From Methanobacterium sp. (GTDB lineage: Archaea > Methanobacteriota > Methanobacteria > Methanobacteriales > Methanobacteriaceae), in the NCBI GenBank assembly GCA_003162655.1, contig PMMY01000055.1:5656-10931 (forward strand): a stretch of 5,276 nucleotides of DNA. Reading direction: 5' to 3'. A program made the translations under genes and the position numbers. The notes under the pieces were generated by a model. That model saw only the letters and a program-made list of their open reading frames with translations. It searched no databases and had not been told where the DNA came from. Below, piece after piece: positions 1-5,208 of this stretch (the first letter of the stretch is position 1; every line of letters begins with the position of its first letter).

Positions 1-48
1 ATTTACACAAAATCAGCTGTTGAAAAGTTAGGAGAACTTTTCAAGTAA
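1..48 (+). CDS. rpl4: 50S ribosomal protein L4 (uL4), 3' end only
   Basis: The first 15 codons of the window, read in frame 1, give IYTKSAVEKLGELFK followed by TAA at 46-48. The upstream part lies outside the window. The residues alone are too few to prove identity. A basic/amphipathic C-terminus directly before rpl23 is what the archaeal L3-L4-L23-L2 order predicts, so the call rests mainly on position. L4 is an early-assembling 23S rRNA-binding protein whose loop lines the exit tunnel. Its last codons overlap an inverted repeat (20-44), and an 18-nt gap separates the stop from the preferred rpl23 start. Confidence 0.85.
   Translation: MYTKSAVEKLGELFK
20..44 (+). repeat. Perfect 10-bp inverted repeat at the end of rpl4
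   Basis: TTGAAAAGTT (20-29) is the exact reverse complement of AACTTTTCAA (35-44), with the 5-nt loop AGGAG between them. In RNA this could form a hairpin that exposes a Shine-Dalgarno-like GGAG in the loop. It lies inside the final L4 codons and ends two bases before the TAA, about 10 nt upstream of the rpl23 ribosome-binding site. It could protect a 3' end, mark a processing site or modulate L23 translation. Function is inferred only. Most of its base pairs are A-T, so stability would be modest. Confidence 0.5.
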
Positions 49-66
49 TTAAAAGGGGTAGTGAAA

Positions 67-324
67 ATGGATCCTTACGAAGTAATATTAAAACCACATC
101 TAACAGAAAAGAGCATGAATTCAATTGATCAGAAGAATGAATTAACCTTTGTAGTTCGAAGAACTGCCAACAAAACATTGATAAAGTCCGCATTTGAGGA
201 TCTTTACGCTGTAAAAGTTGAAAGAGTTAACACCCAAATATTAAAGGGTCAAAAACTGGCTTATATTAAACTCGCTGCTGAACATAGCGCAGAGGATATA
301 GCAGTTAAAATGGGAGTATTCTAA
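67..324 (+). CDS. rpl23: 50S ribosomal protein L23 (uL23)
   Basis: This 85-residue protein binds 23S rRNA domain III at the polypeptide exit, where signal recognition particle and other nascent-chain factors dock. The N-terminal KPHLTEKSM is the family's usual opening. The central segment, about residues 32-57 (ANKTLIKSAFEDLYAVKV then ERVNT), matches the L23 signature, and AYIKL follows near residue 66. It has the short archaeal length. An in-frame GTG at 61 would add two residues (MK), but the AGGGG at 54-58 leaves almost no spacing to it and a good 8 nt to ATG 67, so ATG is preferred. It lies between rpl4 and rpl2, as expected. Confidence 0.93.
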   Translation: MDPYEVILKPHLTEKSMNSIDQKNELTFVVRRTANKTLIKSAFEDLYAVKVERVNTQILKGQKLAYIKLAAEHSAEDIAVKMGVF

Positions 325-346
325 GAGTATTATTATACCAATATCA

Positions 347-374
347 TGTTAAATCCGATTTCGGACACTTAACA
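347..374 (+). promoter_or_regulatory. Hairpin-forming inverted repeat in the rpl23-rpl2 spacer
   Basis: An outer arm TGTTAA (347-352) pairs with TTAACA (369-374). An inner arm TCCG (354-357) pairs with CGGA (362-365) around the loop ATTT. The internal loop is asymmetric (A against CAC). The structure lies wholly in the 69-nt noncoding spacer and ends 7 nt before the GGAGG ribosome-binding site (382-386) of rpl2. No T-tract follows, so a terminator is unlikely. A processing site or a translational control element is the more reasonable reading. The complementarity is seen directly; the role is inferred. Confidence 0.5.
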
Positions 375-393
375 CCCCAATGGAGGAAATAAA

Positions 394-1119
394 ATGGGAA
401 AACGATTAATAATCCAGAGAAGAGGAAGAGGAACTCCTACTTACAAGAGTGCATCACACCGATTCAGGGGAAAAATCGCCTACAGATCATACGATGATCT
501 GGAGAAGGATGGATGCCTAAAGGGAAAAGTAACAGACATAATACACGACCCTGGCAGAACAGCCCCTGTGGCACTAGTAACATTTGAAAATGGAGAAAAA
601 AGTCTTATTTTAGCACCTGAAGGAATACAGATTGCTGATGAAGTTGCATGTGGAATTTCAGCTCCAATTAACCCTGGAAACTCATTACCACTTGCAGAAA
701 TTCCTGAAGGTACACCACTTTACAACTTAGAAAAACATCCCGGTGACGGCGGAAGATTTGTCAGGTCATCAGGAACTTACGCTTCTTTAATAACACACGA
801 TGTTGGTAAGGCAATTGTTGAATTACCATCAGGTGAATTAAAGGCATTCAACCCCCGCTGCAGAGCCACCGTAGGTGTTGTTGCAGGCGGAGGAAGAAAG
901 GAGAAACCATTCCTCAAGGCAGGAAACAGGTACCATGCCCTTAAAGCCAAAGGTAAGAAGAATGTCAGTGTCAGAGGAGTGGCAATGAACGCAGTGGACC
1001 ACCCACACGGTGGAGGAAACAGGCAGCATCCTGGTAAACCTACAACCATATCAAGACACGCACCACCAGGAAGAAAGGTCGGTTCAATAGCAGCTAGCAG
1101 AACCGGTAGAAGGAGATAA
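394..1119 (+). CDS. rpl2: 50S ribosomal protein L2 (uL2)
   Basis: L2 is a universally conserved 23S rRNA-binding protein needed for subunit association and close to the peptidyl transferase centre. The 241-residue length is typical of archaeal L2, which is shorter than the bacterial form. The N-terminus (MGKRLIIQRRGRGTPTY) is basic. The middle holds the OB-like and SH3-like beta domains, and the C-terminal part carries the signature GVAMNAVDHPHGGG at about 195-208. It includes H203 and H205 in the loop that contains the histidine implicated in peptidyl transfer in bacterial L2. The tail is strongly basic and ends SRTGRRR. Initiation at ATG 394 is supported by GGAGG at 382-386, 7 nt upstream. 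A hairpin-capable leader precedes it. Confidence 0.98.
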   Translation: MGKRLIIQRRGRGTPTYKSASHRFRGKIAYRSYDDLEKDGCLKGKVTDIIHDPGRTAPVALVTFENGEKSLILAPEGIQIADEVACGISAPINPGNSLPLAEIPEGTPLYNLEKHPGDGGRFVRSSGTYASLITHDVGKAIVELPSGELKAFNPRCRATVGVVAGGGRKEKPFLKAGNRYHALKAKGKKNVSVRGVAMNAVDHPHGGGNRQHPGKPTTISRHAPPGRKVGSIAASRTGRRR

Positions 1120-1126
1120 ATACTCC

Positions 1127-1165
1127 AAATATTTTTAAATATTATAAATAAACGGAAATAAACGG
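1127..1165 (+). promoter_or_regulatory. AT-rich spacer with TATA-like run and 10-bp tandem repeat upstream of rps19
   Basis: The 62-nt spacer between rpl2 and rps19 contains TTTAAATA (1134-1141) inside a 7-bp A/T inverted repeat (1128-1134 with 1137-1143). An exact tandem copy of AAATAAACGG follows at 1146-1155 and 1156-1165. An archaeal TATA box at this place would put the transcription start near 1160-1168, just ahead of the GGAGGAG ribosome-binding site at 1170-1176. An internal promoter feeding rps19 onward is therefore possible. AT richness alone could create such a match by chance, so this is a candidate only. The tandem repeat itself is certain. Confidence 0.4.
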
Positions 1166-1181
1166 ATTAGGAGGAGACTAA

Positions 1182-1595
1182 TTGGCAAGAAAAGTATTCA
1201 ATTATCGCGGTTACACATTGGAAGAACTGCAGGACATGCCGCTGGACAATGTTATACAACTGTTACCATCAAGGCAGAGAAGATCCCTAAAAAGAGGATT
1301 TTTGCCTAGGCAAAAGAAGGTTCTCGAGAAAATAAGGAAGATCAAAAAGGAAGGACCAAGAAAGGATGGAAGACCGCAGATCATAAAAACACACTGCAGA
1401 GATATGATAGTACTTCCTGAAATGGTTGGAATGACTTTCGGAATCTACAGTGGAAAAGAATTTATCAACGTGGTTATCCAGCCAGAGATGATCGGATGTT
1501 ACTTCGGTGAATTTTCAGCCACAAGGCAGAGGGTTCAGCACGGAGATCCGGGTATGGGCGCAACAAGATCATCCATGTTCGTACCGCTTAAATAA
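1182..1595 (+). CDS. rps19: 30S ribosomal protein S19 (uS19), TTG start
   Basis: S19 sits on the 30S head with S13, contacts 16S rRNA and lies near the A-site tRNA. The 137-residue length fits the archaeal/eukaryotic S15-like form, which has an N-terminal extension absent from bacteria (about residues 1-60, including [13 protein letters not shown]). The C-terminal core carries the family signature [22 protein letters not shown] at about 109-130 and ends FVPLK. The start is a TTG. It gives the canonical MARK opening and is preceded by a strong GGAGGAG (1170-1176) at 5-nt spacing; no ATG serves this role. The strong ribosome-binding site may offset the weak start codon. rpl22 begins 12 nt after the stop. 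Confidence 0.97.
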   Translation: MARKVFNYRGYTLEELQDMPLDNVIQLLPSRQRRSLKRGFLPRQKKVLEKIRKIKKEGPRKDGRPQIIKTHCRDMIVLPEMVGMTFGIYSGKEFINVVIQPEMIGCYFGEFSATRQRVQHGDPGMGATRSSMFVPLK

Positions 1596-1607
1596 GGAGA
1601 AGTTACA

Positions 1608-2069
1608 ATGGCGAAGATCAAATACGCTTATCAGGATGAATATACAGGAAAAACAGCAAAAGCTGCAGGGAAAGCTATGAAGATTTCCCCTAAGCATTCT
1701 GTTGAGATATGTCGTACCATAAGGGGAATGCACCTCGATGATGCAAAAGAGTACCTTCAGGCAGTTATGAAAAAGGAAACTCCTGTACCATTCAAAAGAC
1801 ACAATAAAAAAGTAGGACATAAAAGAGGACTTGTAGGATGGCCAACTGGACGTTATCCAGTAAAAGCTGCTGAACACATACTTCAGGTACTGGAAAACGC
1901 AGAGGCAAATGCAGAGTACAAGGGCCTAGAAACAGAAGACCTTAAAATAGTTCATATATCCAGCCACCGCGGTTACATCATAAGAGGATGGACAGCAAGG
2001 GCATTCGGAAGGGCCAGTCCCTTTAACACACCAACAACCCATATACAGGTAGTTCTAGGGGAGGCATAG
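1608..2069 (+). CDS. rpl22: 50S ribosomal protein L22 (uL22)
   Basis: L22 binds 23S rRNA and sends a long beta-hairpin into the polypeptide exit tunnel. The 153-residue protein is of the archaeal/eukaryotic L17-like type. It has an N-terminal extension ([14 protein letters not shown]) and then the core helix segment [25 protein letters not shown] (residues 26-50, shown here as its full span). An archaeal insert with [20 protein letters not shown] (71-90) follows. The C-terminal hairpin [14 protein letters not shown] (126-139) is the family signature. ATG 1608 is preceded by GGAG at 1596-1599, just after the rps19 stop, which suggests coupled translation. Its last codons supply the ribosome-binding site for rps3. 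Confidence 0.97.
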   Translation: MAKIKYAYQDEYTGKTAKAAGKAMKISPKHSVEICRTIRGMHLDDAKEYLQAVMKKETPVPFKRHNKKVGHKRGLVGWPTGRYPVKAAEHILQVLENAEANAEYKGLETEDLKIVHISSHRGYIIRGWTARAFGRASPFNTPTTHIQVVLGEA

Positions 2070-2074
2070 ATTAA

Positions 2075-3046
2075 ATGATTGAAAAGGATTTCGTAACAGA
2101 AGGACTTAAAAGAACAAGAATCGACGAATACCTTGAAAACGAGCTTGAAAGGGCAGGATACGGTGGAATGGAAATTCAGGTAACCCCTCTCGGTACAATG
2201 GTTGTTGTTTACGCTGAAAGACCGGGTATGGTCATAGGAAGAGGTGGAAAAACCGTCCGAAGCATAACCCAAAACCTTAAAACTGGTTACGGTCTTGAAA
2301 ACCCTCAAGTAGAGGTTAAAGAAGTTGAAATACCAGAGCTTAACCCTAAGATAATGGCACATAAAATAGCTGCCATGCTTCAGAGGGGAATGCATTTCAG
2401 GAGAGTTGCTTACACTGCGCTACGTAGAATCATGGGTGCAGGAGCCCAGGGTGTTGAAGTTACCATCTCAGGAAAGATACGGGGTTCAAGATCCGCATGT
2501 GCCAAATTTTCAGATGGCTACATCAAAAAATGTGGAGAACCAGCCACCAGATTTGTGAGACAGGGATTTGCAACAGTACAGCTCAAACCAGGTGTTCTAG
2601 GAATTAATGTTAGAATTATGCCGCCAGATGTGGTTTTACCAGATAAGGTTGACATTTTAAAGATTGAAGTCAAAGAAGCTGTTGTTGAAGACGTTGTTGA
2701 AGTAGAAGCAACTCCAGACAAAGTTGAATCGGTCGAAAGTGTTGTTGAAGACATTGTTGAAGAAGCAGCCGAAGAAGCAGCCGAAGCAGACATCATTGAA
2801 GAAGTTGTAGAGGAAGCTGAAGAAGCTTCTGAAGAACCTGAAGAGGTTGAAGCAGAAGCAAAAACCACTGAAGAAGCAACAGTAGAAGGAAAATCTGAAG
2901 AACCTGAAAAGGGAGAAGCAGAACCGGAAACTACTGAAGATACTCCAGTAGAAGAAGAAGAAAGTAAACCAAAAGCGGATGAAGCTGAAGTTCAGGAAGC
3001 TCCAGAACCAGAAGAAACCGCTGAAAAAGCCGATAAATCAGAATAA
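2075..3046 (+). CDS. rps3: 30S ribosomal protein S3 (uS3) with long acidic C-terminal tail
   Basis: S3 forms part of the mRNA entry channel on the 30S head. Residues 1 to about 85 hold the N-terminal KH domain, with the RNA-binding loop GMVIGRGGKT (51-60, GxxG at 55-58). The S3 C-terminal domain runs from about 86 to 183 and contains ISGKIRGSRSACAKF (131-145) and GVLGINVRIMPP. After about residue 200 the protein becomes a low-complexity tail to residue 323. By my count that tail has 53 Asp/Glu, 8 Lys and no Arg, and it contains internal repeats. The core is of normal archaeal size, so the tail is an addition of about 120 residues. ATG 2075 is 5 nt after the rpl22 stop, and the ribosome-binding site GGGGAGG (2058-2064) lies inside rpl22. 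Confidence 0.97.
   Translation: MIEKDFVTEGLKRTRIDEYLENELERAGYGGMEIQVTPLGTMVVVYAERPGMVIGRGGKTVRSITQNLKTGYGLENPQVEVKEVEIPELNPKIMAHKIAAMLQRGMHFRRVAYTALRRIMGAGAQGVEVTISGKIRGSRSACAKFSDGYIKKCGEPATRFVRQGFATVQLKPGVLGINVRIMPPDVVLPDKVDILKIEVKEAVVEDVVEVEATPDKVESVESVVEDIVEEAAEEAAEADIIEEVVEEAEEASEEPEEVEAEAKTTEEATVEGKSEEPEKGEAEPETTEDTPVEEEESKPKADEAEVQEAPEPEETAEKADKSE
2681..2762 (+). repeat. 22-bp direct repeat in the S3 acidic tail
   Basis: The 22 bases at 2681-2702 and 2741-2762 differ at one position (G against A) and are exactly 60 bp, or 20 codons, apart. They encode VVEDVVE and VVEDIVE. Just downstream (about 2761-2791) a GAAGAAGCAGCC unit is repeated in tandem and encodes EEAAEEAAEA. In-frame repeats of this kind are expected when a low-complexity tail grows by duplication or slippage. 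Confidence 0.75.
2828..2953 (+). repeat. Degenerate 22-residue duplication in the S3 acidic tail
   Basis: Residues 252-271 (2828-2887), beginning SEEPEEVEAEAKTTEE, align without gaps to residues 274-293 (2894-2953), beginning SEEPEKGEAEPETTED. Thirteen of 20 positions are identical and the offset is 22 residues (66 bp). Shared positions include SEEPE, EAE, TTE and VE. The second copy has more prolines. This is consistent with an older duplication than the 2681/2741 pair. Chance similarity in Glu-rich sequence cannot be fully excluded. Confidence 0.55.
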
Positions 3047-3055
3047 AATATAATC

Positions 3056-3070
3056 TGTGAAATTATCACA
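3056..3070 (+). repeat. Small inverted repeat in the rps3-rpl29 spacer
   Basis: TGTGA (3056-3060) and TCACA (3066-3070) are reverse complements around the loop AATTA. The element overlaps an in-frame GTG (3057) that could extend rpl29 by 12 residues, and it ends about 9 nt before the rpl29 ribosome-binding site. A 5-bp stem is weak, so function is uncertain. Confidence 0.3.
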
Positions 3071-3092
3071 AGTTATAAAAGGATGTAGAGAA

Positions 3093-3299
3093 ATGGTAAT
3101 ATTAAGAAGCAAGGAACTACGGGCAATGGAGATGGATGAGATCCAGAAGAAACTGGATGAACTCAGGGCTGAACATGCGAAAAACATCTCAAAAAGTGCA
3201 GCTGCAGGGGTTTATGAAAATCCAGGTAAAATTAAGGAACTTAAACGAACGATCGCACGTGTCCTTACCATAATGAACGAAAAACAGCAGGAGAAATAA
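3093..3299 (+). CDS. rpl29: 50S ribosomal protein L29 (uL29)
   Basis: L29 is a small two-helix protein beside L23 at the exit-tunnel mouth, where it helps recruit nascent-chain factors. From ATG 3093 it has 68 residues, the usual archaeal length. It opens [18 protein letters not shown], has the first helix through about residue 32, the linker [15 protein letters not shown] (33-47), and the family signature [17 protein letters not shown] (47-63) in the second helix. The reading frame is open from a GTG at 3057, but those 12 extra residues match nothing I know in L29. AAGGA at 3079-3083 serves ATG 3093 with 9-nt spacing, so the shorter start is chosen. No L16 gene lies between rps3 and rpl29, as expected in archaea. 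Confidence 0.95.
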   Translation: MVILRSKELRAMEMDEIQKKLDELRAEHAKNISKSAAAGVYENPGKIKELKRTIARVLTIMNEKQQEK

Positions 3300-3304
3300 A
3301 ATCG

Positions 3305-3643
3305 ATGAAAGTCTGTGAGATATGCGGTCTTCCTGAAGAACTTTGCGTCTGCGAGGAGATAGCCAGAGAAATTCAAAAGGTTAAGGTCTATACAGTTAGA
3401 AGAAGATTCGGAAAACTTATGACCATCGTTGAGGGTATAGATGAGCACGATATTGATATAAGGGAACTAACAAAGGAACTGAAGGCGAAATGTGCCTGTG
3501 GAGGAACAGCCAAAAAGGGTCAGATAGAACTTCAAGGAGACCACAAAAGAAGGGTCAAAGAAGTTCTAGCTAACATGGGCTTTTCTTCGGACACCATCGA
3601 AATCAAAGACAGGGAAGATAGAGGAAGGAAAAGACGTAGATAA
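3305..3643 (+). CDS. SUI1-family translation initiation factor (aIF1)
   Basis: This 112-residue protein belongs to the SUI1/eIF1/YciH family, which binds the 30S subunit near the P site and enforces correct start-codon selection. The N-terminus has four cysteines, C4-x2-C7 and C14-x-C16, forming a probable zinc-binding knuckle typical of archaeal members. The SUI1 domain spans about 25-100. It includes the basic loop [17 protein letters not shown] (30-46), CACGG (63-67), the signature [19 protein letters not shown] (70-88) and MGF (91-93). A basic tail ends RGRKRRR. It begins 5 nt after the rpl29 stop with GGAG (3290-3293) inside rpl29, implying co-translation. The family is certain. Whether it is the main aIF1 or a paralogue cannot be told from this window. 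Confidence 0.93.
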   Translation: MKVCEICGLPEELCVCEEIAREIQKVKVYTVRRRFGKLMTIVEGIDEHDIDIRELTKELKAKCACGGTAKKGQIELQGDHKRRVKEVLANMGFSSDTIEIKDREDRGRKRRR

Positions 3644-3673
3644 AAACATGGGAAAAATTTCATGTTTATTTTT
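3644..3673 (+). terminator. Hairpin plus T-rich tract after the SUI1 gene
   Basis: Right after the stop codon, AAACATG (3644-3650) is the exact reverse complement of CATGTTT (3661-3667), with a 10-nt loop. The descending arm runs into TTTATTTTT (3665-3673). Archaeal termination depends mainly on oligo-T in the non-template strand, so this may act as a partial terminator or attenuator between the S19-to-SUI1 segment and rnp1. The same T/A run could also be read as a poor TATA element for rnp1. The inverted repeat is certain; its role is inferred. Confidence 0.45.
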
Positions 3674-3707
3674 ATGTCACCATCCATAGATCTTTATCGG
3701 TGGAACA

Positions 3708-3989
3708 ATGATCACTCCACAAAACATATTCCGACACGAACTTGTGGGACTGGGTGTTGAGGTTGTAAAAAGCTCACATAAAGGTTTTACAGGAATCAAG
3801 GGAGAAGTTGTCGACGAAACAAAGAACACCATCAAGGTGGAGGATGTTGAGGGATGTGAAAAAATCATCCCAAAAAACGTTGCAACCTTCCGCTTCACAC
3901 TCCCAAGTAGTGCAGTTGTTGAAGTTGAGGGCAGGATTATCGTTGCTCGCCCTGAAGACAGGATTAAAAAGAAATTCAGAAAGTACTGA
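3708..3989 (+). CDS. rnp1: Ribonuclease P protein component 1 (Rpp29/Pop4 family)
   Basis: Rnp1 (archaeal homologue of eukaryotic Pop4/Rpp29) is a protein subunit of RNase P, which removes 5' leaders from pre-tRNA. With Rpp21 it binds the specificity domain of the RNA. The 93-residue length is typical. Visible family features are N-terminal NIFRHELVGLGVEVVKSSH (6-24), the Sm-like beta barrel with GIKGEVVDETKNTIKVE (29-45), a C-terminal segment VEVEGRIIVARPEDRI (71-86) and the basic end KKKFRKY. ATG 3708 is preceded by GGTGGA (3699-3704), rather close. Location between L29/SUI1 and S17 is conserved in euryarchaea and supports the call. It is set off on both sides by longer spacers than most genes here. 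Confidence 0.95.
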   Translation: MITPQNIFRHELVGLGVEVVKSSHKGFTGIKGEVVDETKNTIKVEDVEGCEKIIPKNVATFRFTLPSSAVVEVEGRIIVARPEDRIKKKFRKY

Positions 3990-4112
3990 TGAGATGTCCA
4001 TTAAATAATTTGAATATAAAAAATTCTCATGCAATATACTCAAAAGGATTAAATTCGATATAAATTTTTAAAATATGAACATATAAATTAAAAGGACATA
4101 TAAGGTGATAAA
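3990..4112 (+). promoter_or_regulatory. AT-rich spacer with repeated TATA-like motifs, candidate promoter for rps17 onward
   Basis: At 123 nt this is the longest gene-free stretch. The nonamer ATATAAATT occurs at 4058-4066 and again at 4081-4089, AAAAGGA at 4042-4048 and 4090-4096, and ACATATAA at 4079-4086 and 4096-4103. TTTTTAAAATAT lies at 4065-4076. Either ATATAAATT could be an archaeal TATA box: the upstream one would start transcription near 4085, leaving a short leader with the ribosome-binding site GGTGAT (4104-4109). A promoter for rps17-rpl14-rpl24-rps4e is plausible. TATA matches are weak evidence in such AT-rich sequence. Confidence 0.45.
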
Positions 4113-4433
4113 ATGGTTGGTATCGACGTTAAAGAACCAAAAGTAGAATGTGAAGATCCCAACTGCCCCTTTCATGGAACCCTCCCTGTGAGGGGTCAAA
4201 TACTTGAAGGAATAGTAACTAGTGAAAAGGCAGAAAGGACCATTACAGTAGAGAGGAGTTTTTACAAATTCATCAGTAAGTATGAGAGATACGAAAAGAG
4301 AAAATCAAAAATCAGCGCTCATAAACCTGACTGTTTAGATGTTAAGGTTGGAGACTCTGTGAAGATCGCAGAATGCAGAGCTCTAAGCAAGACTAAACAC
4401 TTCGTACTAGTTGAAGTAAAGGGAGAAGAGTAA
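4113..4433 (+). CDS. rps17: 30S ribosomal protein S17 (uS17)
   Basis: S17 is a primary 16S rRNA-binding protein of the 30S body with an OB fold. The 106-residue length fits the archaeal/eukaryotic S11-like form. An N-terminal extension carries C13, C18 and H21 in [10 protein letters not shown], a cysteine/histidine motif I recall from archaeal S17; metal binding is possible but not shown. The OB core runs [20 protein letters not shown] (24-43), then [21 protein letters not shown] and the S17 signature around [21 protein letters not shown]. Initiation at ATG 4113 follows GGTGAT (4104-4109), an exact match to the archaeal 16S 3' end. rpl14 starts one base after the stop. Confidence 0.97.
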   Translation: MVGIDVKEPKVECEDPNCPFHGTLPVRGQILEGIVTSEKAERTITVERSFYKFISKYERYEKRKSKISAHKPDCLDVKVGDSVKIAECRALSKTKHFVLVEVKGEE

Positions 4434-4434
4434 A

Positions 4435-4833
4435 ATGAAGGCAATTACCTCCAATATTACAAAAGCACTCCCTATTGGTGCTAGACTCCAGTGCATCGAC
4501 AACACAGGTGCAAGGGAAGTTGAGATCATAGCTGTTAAAGGATACAAGGGTGTTAGGAGAAGATTAGCACCTGCAGGTGTCGGTGACATGATCGTTGTCT
4601 CGGTAAAAAAAGGTAGCGTTGATATGAGAAAAGAGGTCACAACAGCGGTTGTGGTCAGGCAGAAAAAAGAATTCAAAAGGGCTGATGGATTAAGGATCAA
4701 ATTTGAAGATAACGCCGCAGTAATAGTAAGTATTGAAGGTGTGCTTAAGGGTTCAGAAATAAGGGGACCTATAGCCAAGGAAGCAGCTGACAGATGGCCT
4801 GCTATTGGAAGTGCTGCCAGTATAATTGTTTAA
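4435..4833 (+). CDS. rpl14: 50S ribosomal protein L14 (uL14)
   Basis: L14 lies at the subunit interface, contacts 23S and 16S rRNA, and occupies the surface where the anti-association factor IF6 binds in archaea and eukaryotes. The 132-residue protein is of the archaeal/eukaryotic L23-like length. It shows an N-terminal [18 protein letters not shown], the beta-barrel segment [17 protein letters not shown] and the L14 signature [20 protein letters not shown] followed by EDNAAVIV. It ends with the family-typical GSAASIIV. Only one base separates it from the rps17 stop. Its ribosome-binding site GGAG (4422-4425) lies inside rps17, so translation is probably coupled. Confidence 0.98.
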   Translation: MKAITSNITKALPIGARLQCIDNTGAREVEIIAVKGYKGVRRRLAPAGVGDMIVVSVKKGSVDMRKEVTTAVVVRQKKEFKRADGLRIKFEDNAAVIVSIEGVLKGSEIRGPIAKEAADRWPAIGSAASIIV

Positions 4834-4853
4834 ATATTAATAGGTGATAATAT

Positions 4854-5207
4854 ATGTCAACACAGCCAAGAAAACAGAGGAAATTTATTTATAAGGCACC
4901 ATTACACATACGCCACAAGTTAATGAGCGTATTACTGAGTGAGGAACTTAGGGAGCAGTACCACCGAAGATCTCTCCCTGTGAAAAAAGGTGATCTTATA
5001 AAGGTTATGCGTGGAGATTTCAAGGACCACGAAGGAAAAATTGAAAAAGTCGACCTTAAAAATTATCGTGTCATGATCGAGGGTATGTCAGTACAGAAAC
5101 CTGATGGAAACAAAGTTTACCATTCTGTTCATCCTTCAAACATCATGATATTAGAACTCGATATAGAAGACGATGAAAGAAATGATGTATTAGAGAGGAA
5201 GGGATAA
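4854..5207 (+). CDS. rpl24: 50S ribosomal protein L24 (uL24), KOW domain
   Basis: L24 is an assembly-initiating 23S rRNA-binding protein near the exit tunnel. The 117-residue archaeal/eukaryotic L26-like form has a basic N-terminal extension (MSTQPRKQRKFIYKAPLHIRHKLM as residues 1-24, marked by QPRKQRK and APLHIRHK). LSEELREQYHRRSLPV (28-43) follows, then the KOW motif at about 44-75, including KKGDLIKVMRGDFKDHEGKI (44-63). The end is acidic (LDIEDDERND, 102-111). GGTGAT at 4843-4848 stands 5 nt before ATG 4854, supporting this start. The 20-nt gap after rpl14 is A/T-rich with no clear element besides the ribosome-binding site. Confidence 0.97.
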   Translation: MSTQPRKQRKFIYKAPLHIRHKLMSVLLSEELREQYHRRSLPVKKGDLIKVMRGDFKDHEGKIEKVDLKNYRVMIEGMSVQKPDGNKVYHSVHPSNIMILELDIEDDERNDVLERKG

Positions 5208-5208
5208 T

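Noticed and set aside
777..1049. Minus-strand open frame opposite rpl2
   Set aside because: It lies wholly opposite the strongly conserved L2 C-terminal half, resembles no known protein and comes from the codon bias of the real gene.
1973..2395. Minus-strand open frame spanning the rpl22-rps3 junction
   Set aside because: It overlaps two certain genes on the other strand and its product (Phe/Ser/Tyr-rich) has no recognisable domain.
2518..2868. Long minus-strand open frame opposite the rps3 3' part
   Set aside because: It is the reverse of Glu-rich coding sequence (GAA read as TTC/TCT and similar), giving a Ser/Thr-rich low-complexity product. There is no ribosome-binding site or family match, and rps3 is certain here.
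3057..3092. N-terminal extension of L29 from GTG 3057
   Set aside because: The 12 added residues are not part of L29 as known, the GTG has no ribosome-binding site and lies in a small inverted repeat, while ATG 3093 has one.
3851..3871. Inverted repeat GGGATG / CATCCC inside rnp1
   Set aside because: A 6-bp match inside coding sequence with a 9-nt loop and an A-run after it; expected by chance at this scale and without a plausible role.
3808..4008. Second plus-strand frame overlapping rnp1
   Set aside because: It is out of frame with rnp1, which carries clear family features; no independent support was seen.
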